From NCBI RefSeq assembly GCF_000311865.1, contig NZ_HE978581.1, positions 218,549 to 282,548 of the forward strand: a stretch of DNA of 64,000 nt, written 5' to 3'. Within the stretch, counting starts at the first letter, position 1. Each line of letters begins with the position of its first letter. The DNA is from Peptoniphilus obesi ph1. Lineage in GTDB: Bacteria; Bacillota; Clostridia; Tissierellales; Peptoniphilaceae. Made by a program: the position numbers and the translations under genes. The notes under the pieces are model-generated. The model searched no databases, was not told the origin of the DNA, and saw only the letters and a list, made by a program, of their open reading frames with translations. Positions 19,159-28,655 of this stretch are shown piece after piece.

Positions 19159-19595
19159 AATAATTCTTTTGCAATTTTACTAACAGTATTTCCATCTGCC
19201 CTGCCTTTAACTTTAGGCATTATATTTTTCATGAGAGTGCCCATGTCTTTTACAGAGTTAATATTGTTTTCATTCATAGTTTCTTGAATGATTTGTCTTA
19301 ATTCATCTTCACCAAGTTGTTTTGGAAGATAATCTAGTAAAACATCAATTTCTTTATTTGTTTGCTCTATTAAATCTTGACGATCACCCTTTTTGAATTC
19401 CTCAATAGAGTGTTTCTTTTCCTTTAACTGTTTAGTTAAAATGTCGATAACATCTTGATCATTAAGTTCAACCCTGTCATCAACTTCTTTTTGTTTAATA
19501 GCTGCACGTACCATAGTAATGGTATCTTTTCTAAGTTTGTCTTTATTTCTCATGGCAGACTTTAAGTCTTCCATTAATTTATCTTTTAAAGACAT
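19152..19595 (-). CDS. yqeY: GatB/YqeY domain protein
   Basis: YqeY proteins resemble the tail domain of GatB and probably bind tRNA; their precise role is not known. The 147-residue protein shows the family start SLKDKLMEDLKSAMRNKD, a central DYLPKQLGEDEL motif and the C-terminal MPKVKGRADGNTVSKIAKEL. It follows rpsU by 13 nt, the usual rpsU-yqeY pair. Note that a full gatB is also in this window (58066-59487). Confidence 0.94.
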   Translation of the reverse strand: MSLKDKLMEDLKSAMRNKDKLRKDTITMVRAAIKQKEVDDRVELNDQDVIDILTKQLKEKKHSIEEFKKGDRQDLIEQTNKEIDVLLDYLPKQLGEDELRQIIQETMNENNINSVKDMGTLMKNIMPKVKGRADGNTVSKIAKELLK

Positions 19596-19608
19596 ATTAC
19601 ACCCCTAA

Positions 19609-19791
19609 TTAATATCTAGAATTTCTTTTTCTACGTGCTTCTTCTGATTTTTTCTTTCTTCTCACACTTGGTTTTTCATAATGTTCTCTTTTTCTTACTT
19701 CTTTAAGTACTCCACTAGTAGCACATTGTCTCTTAAATCTTTTAAGAGCATTATCAAGAGATTCATTTTCTCCAACTCTAATTTCTGACAC
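19609..19791 (-). CDS. rpsU: 30S ribosomal protein S21
   Basis: S21 is a small basic protein of the 30S platform near the anti-Shine-Dalgarno region. The 60 residues match throughout ([32 protein letters not shown]). The start is GTG at 19791 after a strong GAGGAGGG site. It has its own promoter and is followed by yqeY. Confidence 0.97.
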   Translation of the reverse strand: MSEIRVGENESLDNALKRFKRQCATSGVLKEVRKREHYEKPSVRRKKKSEEARRKRNSRY

Positions 19792-19844
19792 TGCATTCCC
19801 TCCTCTCGTAGAAAAGGTAGTTCATATTGAACCATTTCTCAATA

Positions 19845-19873
19845 ATTATATATTATTATTAACTTGTTTTCAA
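19845..19873 (-). promoter_or_regulatory. Sigma-A promoter of rpsU-yqeY
   Basis: TTGAAA (19868-19873) and a perfect TATAAT (19845-19850) are separated by 17 bp. The leader of about 45 nt contains a small GTTCA-ATA-TGAAC inverted repeat. Confidence 0.8.
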
Positions 19874-19883
19874 TAAAATTTTA

Positions 19884-20222
19884 TCAACCTGGTGGCCATT
19901 GTAGTGATCTTTTGCCAAGCAAATGAAAATGCAAGTGATTTACACTTTGTCCACCATCTTCTTTTGTATTAATTACAACTCTATAACCTTTATCAAGTTC
20001 AAATTCTTTAGCAAGATCTTTAATCTTTAAAAGTATATAGGAAAGTAATTCGCTATCAGACTCATCAATTTCGTCTAAAGAATCTATATGTTTTTTAGGT
20101 ATAATTAAAATATGCACAGGAGCTTGAGGGTCTATATCTTTAAAAGCATATATTTTTTCATCTTCATAGACCTTATTTGATGGTATTTCACCACTAATTA
20201 TCTTACAAAATAAACAGTCCAT
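19884..20222 (-). CDS. HIT family nucleotide hydrolase (HinT-like)
   Basis: HinT enzymes hydrolyse purine nucleoside phosphoramidates such as adenylated lysine. The histidine triad HLHFHLLG is at 96-103 (His96, His98, His100). An N-terminal CLFC pair and the HIL-IPKKHI strand also fit the family. It lies 10 nt after mtaB, at the end of the dnaJ-prmA-rsmE-mtaB run. The 112-residue length is normal. Confidence 0.95.
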   Translation of the reverse strand: MDCLFCKIISGEIPSNKVYEDEKIYAFKDIDPQAPVHILIIPKKHIDSLDEIDESDSELLSYILLKIKDLAKEFELDKGYRVVINTKEDGGQSVNHLHFHLLGKRSLQWPPG

Positions 20223-20232
20223 CTTAACCTCC

Positions 20233-21537
20233 TTACACTATTATTGCTTTAGCTATTTCTGAATCGATTTCATCTTTTATTTCTACATCAAGAATTTGAT
20301 TTTTGATATCTTTTTCAGATTCAACTAAGCATCTTATATAATTTGTAGTATATCCTAAAAATTTACCTTTTTCAATTTCTTCTTCAACTAATAAAGATTT
20401 GATTTTCCCAAAATTTTCTTTCTTAAAATCTTTCATTAATTGTTCATTAACTTCTGCTAATTTTTCCGCTCTTTCAATCTTTATATTTCCGTCGACTTGG
20501 TCTTTAATTTCTGCAGCTGGAGTACCTGCTCTTTTTGAATATTTAAAAATATGAATTTTAGAAAACTTAACTTTTTTTATAAATTCAAGACTTTCTTTAA
20601 AGTTTTCTTCTTTTTCTTCAGGAAATCCAACTATAACATCTGTTGTTAAACCAGCATCAGGCATATATTTTCTAATAAGTTCAGTCTTTTCATAAAATTC
20701 ATCACAAGTATATTTTCTGTTCATCTTCTTTAAAATTTCATCCGATCCACTTTGTAAAGAAAGATGAAAATGATCGCAAAGTTTTCCGGTTTTCATTGCT
20801 CTTTCTAAAAATTCTTCTGAAATAATTCCTTGTTCTATGGAGGATAATCTTATTCTCTTAACCTTATCAACTTCTGCTATTGCTTCAATTAAATCAATAA
20901 GTCTTTTTTTGCCAAGATCGTATCCATAAGATCCAACGTGTATTCCTGTTAAAATAATTTCTTTGTAGCCATTTTCTGTTAATTTTTTTGCTTCTTCTAC
21001 TGCATCTTCAATAGTTCTAGATCTTATCGGTCCTCTAGCATAAGGTATAATGCAATAACTACAAAATCTATTACATCCATCTTGAACTTTCATATAGGCT
21101 CTTGTCATACCATCTGTATGTTTTGTATGGATTTTTTGAAATTCATGGTCGTATTTAAGAGATCTTACTATATTTACTTGCTTGTTTTCTTTTTCAAAAT
21201 TTTCAACAAGTTCAACAATTTTATCTCTTTCTGTGGTTCCAATTATTATGTCCACTCCATCAATTTTTTCTACTTTTTCAGGAGCCACTTGTGAATAACA
21301 ACCCATAACAGCTACTATTGCATCAGGATTATTCCTTTTTACCTTTCTAATTGCTTGTCTTGATTTTCTATCAGAAAGATTTGTGACAGTACATGTATTT
21401 ACAATAAAAATATCTGAGTTTTCAATTTCATAATCTAAGTTTAAATATCCTTTTTTATTGAACATCTCAGCAACAGCTTCTGATTCATATTGGTTTACTT
21501 TACAACCCAGTGTAAGTATAGAAAAAGTTTTTTTAAT
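20233..21537 (-). CDS. mtaB: tRNA t6A37 methylthiotransferase MtaB
   Basis: This radical-SAM enzyme converts t6A37 to ms2t6A37 in tRNAs decoding ANN codons. It has the N-terminal UPF0004 domain with LGCKVNQYESE and further cysteines (NTCTVTN, MGCYSQ), the radical-SAM CxxxCxxC (CNRFCSYC) and a C-terminal TRAM domain. The start is odd. The frame is open from TTG at 21585 inside rsmE, but the GGGAGGT ribosome site lies downstream of it, and the only start at normal spacing is ATT at 21537; the resulting MKKTFSILTLGCK matches the family N-terminus. No ATG, GTG or TTG is available there. Confidence 0.9.
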   Translation of the reverse strand: MKKTFSILTLGCKVNQYESEAVAEMFNKKGYLNLDYEIENSDIFIVNTCTVTNLSDRKSRQAIRKVKRNNPDAIVAVMGCYSQVAPEKVEKIDGVDIIIGTTERDKIVELVENFEKENKQVNIVRSLKYDHEFQKIHTKHTDGMTRAYMKVQDGCNRFCSYCIIPYARGPIRSRTIEDAVEEAKKLTENGYKEIILTGIHVGSYGYDLGKKRLIDLIEAIAEVDKVKRIRLSSIEQGIISEEFLERAMKTGKLCDHFHLSLQSGSDEILKKMNRKYTCDEFYEKTELIRKYMPDAGLTTDVIVGFPEEKEENFKESLEFIKKVKFSKIHIFKYSKRAGTPAAEIKDQVDGNIKIERAEKLAEVNEQLMKDFKKENFGKIKSLLVEEEIEKGKFLGYTTNYIRCLVESEKDIKNQILDVEIKDEIDSEIAKAIIV

Positions 21538-21542
21538 TGCGA

Positions 21543-22252
21543 TTACCTCCCTTCTAAAAGATTTATTATATAAAAGCTTGAACAAATTGCAGCAGTTTGT
21601 GCTCTAAGAATCCTATCTCCAAGTGATATAATTTCAGCTCCAATAGATTTTATATAATCAACTTCAGATCTTTCAAATCCGCCTTCTGGACCTATTACTA
21701 GCATAATATTTTTATCCTTACAGGATCCATCGAATTTGTTATTATCTTCATTTTCATAAGCAAGATATATCTTCTTATCATCCTTATACTTTTCTAAATC
21801 CATAATATCTACCGGCTTGTGTATTGTTGGAATTACATTTCTTTTTGATTGTTTTGCTGCTGATTCAACAATTCTTTTCCATCTTTCAATTTTATTTTTT
21901 CTTTTGCTTTTATATTTGATACTACTCTTTTTGTATACAGTGGTAAAAATTCACTTACACCAATTTCAGTGCAGTATTTTAGTATTTCTTCTGTATTATT
22001 ATTTTTTAATATCCCAAAAGCTAAGCAAAGTTTTACATCGCTTTCATTGCTAGAATTAATTTCTTTAATTTTCTTTATATAAACAAATCCGTCTTTCTCA
22101 CAAAGAAATCTTCCTATAAAGTATCCATTATCTGCAATGATTTCTACGTCTTCATCTGCTTTTATTCTAGCAACATTTAAATAATGATGAGAATCTTCTT
22201 TATTAAGTTTTATTTTTTCATCAAAATTTTCATTTACAAAAAATCTAAACAT
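21543..22252 (-). pseudogene. rsmE: 16S rRNA (uracil1498-N3)-methyltransferase, split by a single-base frameshift
   Basis: RsmE methylates U1498 of 16S rRNA. The first frame (22252 to 21833) encodes the PUA-like domain and the start of the SPOUT domain up to KAKEKIK, then goes out of frame and stops. Reading continues perfectly in the next frame (from about 21890: IERWKRIVESAAKQSKRNVI, then PTIHKPVDIMDLEK) to the intact SPOUT knot (VIGPEGGFERSE, SLGDRILRAQTA). One missing base in the A-run at 21890-21900 (T-run on the plus strand) explains it; repaired, the protein would be 236 residues, normal for RsmE. Everything after the shift is well conserved, so this is a recent mutation or a sequencing error. 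The start overlaps prmA by 8 nt. Confidence 0.93.
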
Positions 22253-23162
22253 TTTTAATCCTACCTATTATAAGATCCCAACCATTTTTATCTTTAATTT
22301 CTACTATTTCAAAGTTATTTTCAGAAAGTTTATCTGTAACCATTTTAACTTTTTCTGTAATTATTCCAGAAAATATTATAATTCCATTTTCATTCAAATG
22401 TTTTCTTAAATCTGGTACCATCTCAACTATTACTTCGGCTATAATATTAGAAACTATGATATCAGCGTTACCTTCTATAACATCAAGTAAGTTGCCCTTA
22501 TAAATTGTAAGCTTATCTTCTACTCCATTTATTTTGGCATTGTGCTTACTTGCCTTTATACAATTTTCATCTATATCTACGCAAATTGCAGATTCTGCCC
22601 CTAATTTTACTGCTGCTATTGCAAGTATTCCACTTCCACAACCTATATCAAATATTTTATCTTTTTCTTTTATATATTTTTCTATGCTTTCAAGGCATAA
22701 ATAAGTTGTTTCATGGCTACCTGTACCAAAGGCCATGCCAGGATCTATTTCTACAATTTTTCTATCATCTTTATTATCATAATCTTCCCAATATGGTTTG
22801 ATTACAAGTTTATTTGAAATTTCAATTGGATGATAATATTTCTTCCAATTATTAGACCAGTCTTGATCATCCTCTGTAATAATTTCTACCTTGCCTAAAT
22901 CTTTATCATCAAATTTATCTTTTAAATCTCGGGCCTTATTTCTATCTTCTAAGGCAAAATACAGACAAATTTTTATAAGAGTCTTGTCCATATTTAATAT
23001 GTCCGTATCTACAAAGTCCCAATTCTTCTCATTTTGGTCAAGCTCATCTATTACTTGTGATCCATATTCTTCATATATAAATTGATCATTTTTTTCGAGT
23101 TCTTCAATTATTGCTTCTCTTTTATCAATGGTAGATGATACTTGAAATTTTAAATATTGCAT
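22245..23162 (-). CDS. prmA: Ribosomal protein L11 methyltransferase
   Basis: PrmA trimethylates L11 at several positions. An N-terminal substrate-recognition domain (about 1-110) is followed by the Rossmann methyltransferase. The family motif PGMAFGTGSHETT lies at about 142-154, SAM-binding motif I is FDIGCGSGILAIAA, and NIIAEVIV is present. It stands after dnaJ behind a terminator-like hairpin and leads into rsmE. The 305-residue length is normal. Confidence 0.96.
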   Translation of the reverse strand: MQYLKFQVSSTIDKREAIIEELEKNDQFIYEEYGSQVIDELDQNEKNWDFVDTDILNMDKTLIKICLYFALEDRNKARDLKDKFDDKDLGKVEIITEDDQDWSNNWKKYYHPIEISNKLVIKPYWEDYDNKDDRKIVEIDPGMAFGTGSHETTYLCLESIEKYIKEKDKIFDIGCGSGILAIAAVKLGAESAICVDIDENCIKASKHNAKINGVEDKLTIYKGNLLDVIEGNADIIVSNIIAEVIVEMVPDLRKHLNENGIIIFSGIITEKVKMVTDKLSENNFEIVEIKDKNGWDLIIGRIKNV

Positions 23163-23173
23163 TTTTCTCCTTT

Positions 23174-23210
23174 ATAAAAAAATAGACAAATTCAAATGAG
23201 TTTGTCTATT
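23174..23210 (-). terminator. Hairpin terminator between dnaJ and prmA
   Basis: A 10-bp stem (23181-23190 with 23201-23210) with a 10-nt loop is followed by seven T on the minus strand. The first arm overlaps the dnaJ stop codon. prmA starts 12 nt later, so it may act as an attenuator. Confidence 0.75.
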
Positions 23211-24321
23211 CGAAAAATTCTTTTACTTTGCTAAAGAAACCTTTTTCTTGCTTTTCTGCAGTATCACTCTTGCTCCTAAGCTCCTCTAAAAGTCTTTCTT
23301 GCTCTTCATTTATCTTGTTAGGTACAATAATATTTACTGTGAAATAAAGATCTCCTTTGCCGTTTGATCTAAGTTTTTTAACTCCCTCATCTTTTAGCTT
23401 AAAGGTTGTTCCTGCTTGAGTTCCTTTGGGAATTTCAAATTCAGTAAGCTTTGTTAGTGTAGGTACTTTGATTGTTCCTCCAAGAACTGCATCCATGTAA
23501 GTTATTGGCATATTTAAATGTAAGTTATATCCATCTCTTTGAAATACTGAATCAGATTGTACTTTTATATAGATATATAAGTCTCCATTTGGTCCACCAT
23601 TTTCTCCAGCACTACCTTCTCCAGACATTGAAATTACAGTATCATTGTCGACACCTGCAGGAATTTTTACATTTAATTTTTTTGAAACTATTTCTCTACC
23701 TTTTCCATGACATTTTTTACAAGGATTTTCAATGATTTCTCCAGATCCATGACATTTATCGCAAGTTACAACCCTTATAAATCTTCCAAAACCAGAGCTG
23801 GTTTGTTCTCTAACCTGTCCGCTTCCATGACACTTATCACAAGTGTGTTTTTCACTGCCTGCTTCAGCACCAGATCCATCACATTTAGAACAATTTTCTT
23901 CTCTTCTAACTCTGATTTCTTTTTCAACACCAAAAACAGCTTCTCTAAAGTCTAATCTGATATCATACCTTAAGTCATCGCCTTTAATTGGCATATCTTT
24001 TCTTTGACTAGTGTCGCTTCCTCTAAAGCCTCCACCAAACATGTCAAAAATATCACCAAAAATATCAGAAAATCCGCCGAATCCAGCATCTTGATAATTT
24101 TGATTTATACCATCTTCACCATAAAGATCATAATTACTTCTCTTTTTGTCATCTGACAAGATTTCGTAGGCAACATTAATTTCTTTGAATCTTGTTTCTG
24201 CTTCTTTGTCACCATTATTTAAATCAGGATGGTATTTTTTTGCTAACTTTTTATATGAAGTTTTTATTTCTTCTTTACTAGCATTTCTTTCTACTTCAAG
24301 AATTTCATAAAAATCTCTCAA
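23206..24321 (-). CDS. dnaJ: Chaperone DnaJ (Hsp40)
   Basis: DnaJ delivers unfolded clients to DnaK and stimulates its ATPase. The J domain (1-70) has HPD in KYHPDLN. A Gly/Phe-rich linker (about 75-110) follows. The zinc domain has all four CxxCxGxG repeats (CSKCDGSG, CDKCHGSG twice, CKKCHGKG), making this a type I DnaJ. Two C-terminal beta domains complete it. It is separated from dnaK by a terminator. Confidence 0.98.
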   Translation of the reverse strand: MRDFYEILEVERNASKEEIKTSYKKLAKKYHPDLNNGDKEAETRFKEINVAYEILSDDKKRSNYDLYGEDGINQNYQDAGFGGFSDIFGDIFDMFGGGFRGSDTSQRKDMPIKGDDLRYDIRLDFREAVFGVEKEIRVRREENCSKCDGSGAEAGSEKHTCDKCHGSGQVREQTSSGFGRFIRVVTCDKCHGSGEIIENPCKKCHGKGREIVSKKLNVKIPAGVDNDTVISMSGEGSAGENGGPNGDLYIYIKVQSDSVFQRDGYNLHLNMPITYMDAVLGGTIKVPTLTKLTEFEIPKGTQAGTTFKLKDEGVKKLRSNGKGDLYFTVNIIVPNKINEEQERLLEELRSKSDTAEKQEKGFFSKVKEFFE

Positions 24322-24360
24322 TTCTTCACCCCATTAGATTAATATTTTATATCTTTTATC

Positions 24361-24401
24361 AAAAAAAATAAAGCTAAATCTAAAAAGATTTAGCTTTATT
24401 A
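24361..24401 (-). terminator. Terminator between dnaK and dnaJ
   Basis: A 15-bp stem (24367-24381 with 24386-24400) and 4-nt loop are followed by a T-run on the minus strand. It would cut dnaJ expression relative to hrcA-grpE-dnaK unless read through. Confidence 0.88.
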
Positions 24402-24410
24402 AGATGATTC

Positions 24411-26252
24411 TTATTCTTCATCATCGTCTACAACTTCATAATCAGCATCAACTACATCATCTTTGTCGTGTGCTTCTTCGCTTGTAGATCCAGGGTTAGC
24501 TTGTTCTCCATCTGGATTAGCATTTTTATAAAGCTCTTCAGATATTGCATAGAAAGCTTGAGTTAAGTTTTCTGTTTTTTCTTTAATTTCATCTAAATTA
24601 TCAGAATCTTTAACAGATTTTAATTCTTCAATAGCTTTTTCTATTTTTTCTTTATCTTCATCTTTAATCTTGCCTTCAACTTCTTCTAAGGTAGATTCTG
24701 ATTGATATATCATAGAGTCAGCATTATTTCTAGCTTCTATTAATTCTTTCTTTTTGCTATCTTCTTGAGCATACATTTCAGCTTCTTTTACTTTTTGATC
24801 AATTTCTTCATCACTTAAATTAGTTGATGATGTTATTGTAATTTTTTGTTCTTTTCCTGTTCCAAGGTCTTTAGCTGATACATTTACTATACCGTTAGCA
24901 TCTATATCAAATGTTACTTCGATTTGAGGAACTCCTCTTCTTGCTGGTGCTATACCTTCAAGTTGGAATCTACCTAAAGTAACATTGTCAGAAGCCATTT
25001 GTCTTTCACCTTGAAGTACGTGAATATCTACTGAAGTTTGATTATCTGTAGCAGTTGTGAAGATTTGTGATTTCTTTGTTGGGATTGTTGTATTTCTTTC
25101 AATTAATCTAGTTGTTACTCCACCCATTGTCTCAATTCCTAATGAAAGTGGTGTTACATCTAGTAATAATAAGTCTTTAACATCTCCAGACAATACTCCA
25201 CCTTGAATTGCTGCACCAAGTGCCACACATTCATCTGGGTTAATATCTTTTTGAGGATCTTTTCCTATTAATTTTTTAATACATTCTTGTACTGCTGGAA
25301 TTCTTGTAGATCCACCAACTAGTAAAACTTTATCAATATCACTACTGCTTAGTCCAGCATCTTTAAGAGCATCTTTAACCGGTTGTTCTGTCATTTTTAC
25401 AAGATCTTTTGTTAATTCATCAAATTTTGCTCTAGTTAAGTCCATATTTAAGTGAAGTGGACCTTCTGCTGTTGCTGTAATGAATGGTAAGTTGATATTT
25501 GTTGACATTGTTGAAGATAATTCTTTTTTAGCTTTTTCAGCTGCTTCTTTAAGTCTTTGAAGACTCATCTTATCAGCTTTTAAATCAACACTATTTTCTT
25601 TTTTAAATTCTTCAGCTAAATAATCAATAACTTTATTATCAAAGTCATCTCCACCTAGCTTGTTGTTACCTCTTGTTGAGTGTACTTCAAATACTCCATC
25701 ACTCATTTCAAGGATAGAAACGTCGAATGTACCTCCACCTAGGTCGTAAACCATGATTTTTTCATCATTAGTTTCTTTATCTTCTCCATATGCTAGTGCT
25801 GCAGCTGTTGGTTCGTTTACTATTCTCTTAACTTCAAGTCCAGCAATTCTTCCAGCGTCTTTTGTTGCTTGTCTTTGAGCATCTGTAAAATAAGCAGGAA
25901 CTGTTATAACTGCTTCTGTAATTTTTTCACCTAGATAAGATTCAGCATCTGATTTTAACTTTTGAAGAATCATTGCTGATATTTCTTGTGGTGTATAAGT
26001 TTTTCCATCTATATTTATTTTATGATCTGAACCCATTTCTCTTTTAATGGATTGAATTGTTCTATCAGGATTTGTTATTGCTTGTCTTTTTGCTGTTTCT
26101 CCAACAAGTCTTTCTCCGTCTTTTGTAAAAGCTACTACTGAAGGAGTTGTTCTACTACCTTCAATATTTGGAATTATTATTGAATCTCCACCTTCCATTA
26201 CTGCAACTGCGGAGTTTGTAGTTCCTAAATCAATACCTATAATTTTACCCAT
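24411..26252 (-). CDS. dnaK: Chaperone DnaK (Hsp70)
   Basis: Hsp70 binds exposed hydrophobic peptides in an ATP cycle driven by DnaJ and GrpE. The start [20 protein letters not shown] and the phosphate loops [14 protein letters not shown] and [11 protein letters not shown] mark the ATPase domain. The [14 protein letters not shown] linker and beta domain follow, and the C-terminal lid ends in an acidic tail ([14 protein letters not shown]). The actin-like domain lacks the GrpE-independent insertion changes. The 613-residue length is normal for Firmicutes. Confidence 0.99.
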   Translation of the reverse strand: MGKIIGIDLGTTNSAVAVMEGGDSIIIPNIEGSRTTPSVVAFTKDGERLVGETAKRQAITNPDRTIQSIKREMGSDHKINIDGKTYTPQEISAMILQKLKSDAESYLGEKITEAVITVPAYFTDAQRQATKDAGRIAGLEVKRIVNEPTAAALAYGEDKETNDEKIMVYDLGGGTFDVSILEMSDGVFEVHSTRGNNKLGGDDFDNKVIDYLAEEFKKENSVDLKADKMSLQRLKEAAEKAKKELSSTMSTNINLPFITATAEGPLHLNMDLTRAKFDELTKDLVKMTEQPVKDALKDAGLSSSDIDKVLLVGGSTRIPAVQECIKKLIGKDPQKDINPDECVALGAAIQGGVLSGDVKDLLLLDVTPLSLGIETMGGVTTRLIERNTTIPTKKSQIFTTATDNQTSVDIHVLQGERQMASDNVTLGRFQLEGIAPARRGVPQIEVTFDIDANGIVNVSAKDLGTGKEQKITITSSTNLSDEEIDQKVKEAEMYAQEDSKKKELIEARNNADSMIYQSESTLEEVEGKIKDEDKEKIEKAIEELKSVKDSDNLDEIKEKTENLTQAFYAISEELYKNANPDGEQANPGSTSEEAHDKDDVVDADYEVVDDDEE

Positions 26253-26273
26253 AATATATATCCTCCTTATTAA

Positions 26274-26840
26274 TTATTGAGATACCTTGACCATTGCAGG
26301 TCTCAATACTTTTTCTCCTATTAAATATCCTTTTTGTAAAACATCTATTATAATGCCCTCTTCAACACCTTGCTTTTCTTCAACTAATACTGCATGGTGG
26401 AATTCTGGGTCGAATTTTTCATTTAAGCATTTCATTTCAGTAACATCATTTTTGTTTAAAAGTTCTAAAAGTTGTTTGTAGATTAATTCAACACCTTCTT
26501 TAAAACTTTCTTCATTTGTATGAGCCTCTATTGCTCTTTCAAAATTATCAATTACTGTTAATAATTCATTGAGTACTTTTTTACTTCCAAGCTCAATGTA
26601 GTCTTTTCTTTCCTGTTCTGTCCTTCTCTTGTAATTAACAAAATCAGCTTGTAGTCTCACAAAATTATCTTCTAAGGCAGCATACTTTTCATTTTCTTTA
26701 TCAGAATCTTGCTCATCTTCTTCAATTTCAGTTTCAACTTCAACTTTTTCATCCGAAGAATCTTTTTCTAAATCTTCATTGACCTGGCCTAACTTTTCTT
26801 CCTCAATAAGATTTTCATCTTTATTTTCTAAATTTGCCAC
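26274..26840 (-). CDS. grpE: Nucleotide exchange factor GrpE
   Basis: GrpE releases ADP from DnaK. An acidic N-terminal tail (to about residue 50) precedes a long coiled coil (about 50-110; FVRLQADFVNYKRRTEQERKD) and the beta-wing with the family signature (FDPEFHHAV, KGYLIGEKVLRPAMVKVS). It starts with GTG at 26840 following GAGGTGAT, 4 nt after hrcA. Confidence 0.97.
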   Translation of the reverse strand: MANLENKDENLIEEEKLGQVNEDLEKDSSDEKVEVETEIEEDEQDSDKENEKYAALEDNFVRLQADFVNYKRRTEQERKDYIELGSKKVLNELLTVIDNFERAIEAHTNEESFKEGVELIYKQLLELLNKNDVTEMKCLNEKFDPEFHHAVLVEEKQGVEEGIIIDVLQKGYLIGEKVLRPAMVKVSQ

Positions 26841-26844
26841 CTAA

Positions 26845-27879
26845 TCACCTCACTATACTATCTATTGTTTTAACTAAGTTATTGCTAACTGCCCAAACAT
26901 TTTTAACATGATTTTTGTAGTCCATTCTTCTAGGACCGATTATCCCAATAACACCTCTATGATTGCTAAAACTAGCAAAGTTTGATTTAATAATCGCATT
27001 TCCTTTTAGAAGACCACTTGACTCATCACTTCCAATAATTACACTAAAATTACTTTCATCTTCTGATTCTTTAATTATGTTTATTAAATCTTTCTTATCA
27101 TTAATAAAATTCATAAATTCTTTAGCTCTTTCTGTATCAAAGTATTCTTTGAAATTGAGTATATTTGTTATTCCATCATAATAAAAATTAATAGATGATA
27201 TTTTTTCATGAAATTTTGAAATTCTATCTATTATATTCAATATTAGATCGCTATACTCAACTAGTGAGCCTTTTAATATAATTTTTATTTTGCCTACTTT
27301 ACCAAAATCAACTCCACTTAAATTTTTATTTAGTTCAGTAGATAAATTTTTTAACTCTACATCACTTATGCTCTCTTTGACTTCTATTAGTTGATGATCA
27401 ACAACTCCTTTATTGCCTACAATAATCAGCAATACCGTATTGACATCTATACTAATAAGCTCAATAAGTTTGATCTTAGTGTCAGACTCATTAACAGCCA
27501 TCAAAAATGATGTGCAATTTGTGTAATCAGCTAAAAGTTTAACAGCATTTTTATATATATCGCTTATATTAAAGATATCATTTGATAAGCTTTTAGAAAT
27601 TTGTTCATAATCATCTCTAGCATATTCAAACAATCCTTCTTCTTTTATTAACTGATCCACAAAAAATCTATAAGCTTTATCAGATGGTATCCTACCAGCT
27701 GATGTATGAGGTTTATTTAGATATCCTAAATCTTCTAGATCAGCCATTTCATTTCTAATAGTGGCTGAGCTAACTCCAAGATCATATTCCTTTGATAACT
27801 TTCTAGAACCAACAGGAGTAGAAGAGTAGATATAGGAATTAATAATGGCATTTAATATTTCTATTTTTCTCTTATCCAA
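26845..27879 (-). CDS. hrcA: Heat-inducible repressor HrcA
   Basis: HrcA binds CIRCE operators and represses class I heat-shock genes. The N-terminal winged helix (about 1-75) includes GSRKLSKEYDLGVSSATIRNEMADLEDLGYL-type residues; the rest is the HrcA dimerisation and insertion domain, ending in IGPRRMDYKNH. The frame is open from a GTG at 27900, but that lies inside the CIRCE element; AAGGGTGA followed by TTG at 27879 is the better start (344 residues). It is the first gene of hrcA-grpE-dnaK and autoregulated. Confidence 0.96.
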   Translation of the reverse strand: MDKRKIEILNAIINSYIYSSTPVGSRKLSKEYDLGVSSATIRNEMADLEDLGYLNKPHTSAGRIPSDKAYRFFVDQLIKEEGLFEYARDDYEQISKSLSNDIFNISDIYKNAVKLLADYTNCTSFLMAVNESDTKIKLIELISIDVNTVLLIIVGNKGVVDHQLIEVKESISDVELKNLSTELNKNLSGVDFGKVGKIKIILKGSLVEYSDLILNIIDRISKFHEKISSINFYYDGITNILNFKEYFDTERAKEFMNFINDKKDLINIIKESEDESNFSVIIGSDESSGLLKGNAIIKSNFASFSNHRGVIGIIGPRRMDYKNHVKNVWAVSNNLVKTIDSIVR

Positions 27880-27893
27880 ATTATCACCCTTTA

Positions 27894-27920
27894 TTAGCAC
27901 TCGTTTTATTTGAGTGCTAA
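27894..27920. promoter_or_regulatory. CIRCE operator
   Basis: TTAGCACTC (27894-27902), a 9-bp spacer, and GAGTGCTAA (27912-27920) match the CIRCE consensus perfectly. It lies about 15 nt before the hrcA start codon and just downstream of the predicted transcription start, so bound HrcA would block initiation and mRNA secondary structure may also matter. Confidence 0.97.
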
Positions 27921-27933
27921 TGCTTATGTATAT

Positions 27934-27962
27934 ATACTACATGCTTGGTCAAAGATTGTCAA
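27934..27962 (-). promoter_or_regulatory. Sigma-A promoter of hrcA-grpE-dnaK
   Basis: A perfect TTGACA (27957-27962) and TAGTAT (27934-27939) are 17 bp apart. The start near 27927 puts CIRCE at about +7 to +33. Confidence 0.75.
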
Positions 27963-28112
27963 TGATTTTTAAAAAATAATTATATATTTTCACTTTATTT
28001 TATTTATTATTAAACTATGTTAAAATATAGCTTGAATTAATCGCATTTAATCGTATTTTAATTTTTTATATTTTAAATTTTTAAATTTTAATATTAATTA
28101 GGAGAATAAAAA

Positions 28113-28655
28113 ATGAGTAACAATAAAGAAAGTTTAAGTGGTTATATATTTACTTTTATAATTGCCTTAGTTCTAGGTTTATTAATTAGACGTTTTGTTT
28201 TTTCTGCAAATATAATTAACGGAGTATCAATGGAGCCTACTTTTACTGAAAATGACAGAGTGATAGCTTTAATTTTTCCTTTATATTATAAAGATCCAGA
28301 ATATGCAGATGTTGTAATCATTAATTCCCCTATTGAGGAAGGGAAAGAATATATTAAAAGAATTGTTGGAAAACCTGGAGATAAAATTGAAGTCATGGAT
28401 GGGAATGTTATTAGAAATGGTGAAATTTTAGAAGAAAATTATATTGATAAAGATGTAAAAACTGGAATTTATTTTGAAGATTCGTGGCAATTAGGAGACG
28501 ATGAATTTTTTGTTTTAGGAGATAATCGTCATCCAAATAAATCATCTGATTCTAGGGCCTTTGGTCCAATAAAAAAAGATAGCATAGATGGAATTGTTAA
28601 ATTAAGATTTTGGCCTTTCTCAAAATTTGGAACAGTAGGAGGTATAAATGAATAA
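28113..28655 (+). CDS. lepB: Signal peptidase I
   Basis: It removes signal peptides from exported proteins at the outer face of the membrane. One N-terminal transmembrane helix (about residues 10-30) is followed by the catalytic Ser39 in NGVSMEPTF and the general base Lys82 in [11 protein letters not shown]. The [16 protein letters not shown] box is intact. The length (180) matches Gram-positive SipS-type enzymes. It overlaps lepA by 8 nt and heads lepB-lepA-hemW; an AGGAG site precedes the ATG. Confidence 0.96.
   Translation: MSNNKESLSGYIFTFIIALVLGLLIRRFVFSANIINGVSMEPTFTENDRVIALIFPLYYKDPEYADVVIINSPIEEGKEYIKRIVGKPGDKIEVMDGNVIRNGEILEENYIDKDVKTGIYFEDSWQLGDDEFFVLGDNRHPNKSSDSRAFGPIKKDSIDGIVKLRFWPFSKFGTVGGINE

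Noticed and set aside
21830-21905. Programmed -1 ribosomal frameshift in rsmE
   Set aside because: The zero-frame codons at the shift do not form an X-XXY-YYZ heptamer, I see no following pseudoknot or hairpin, and rsmE is not known for recoding. A base deletion or sequencing error is simpler.
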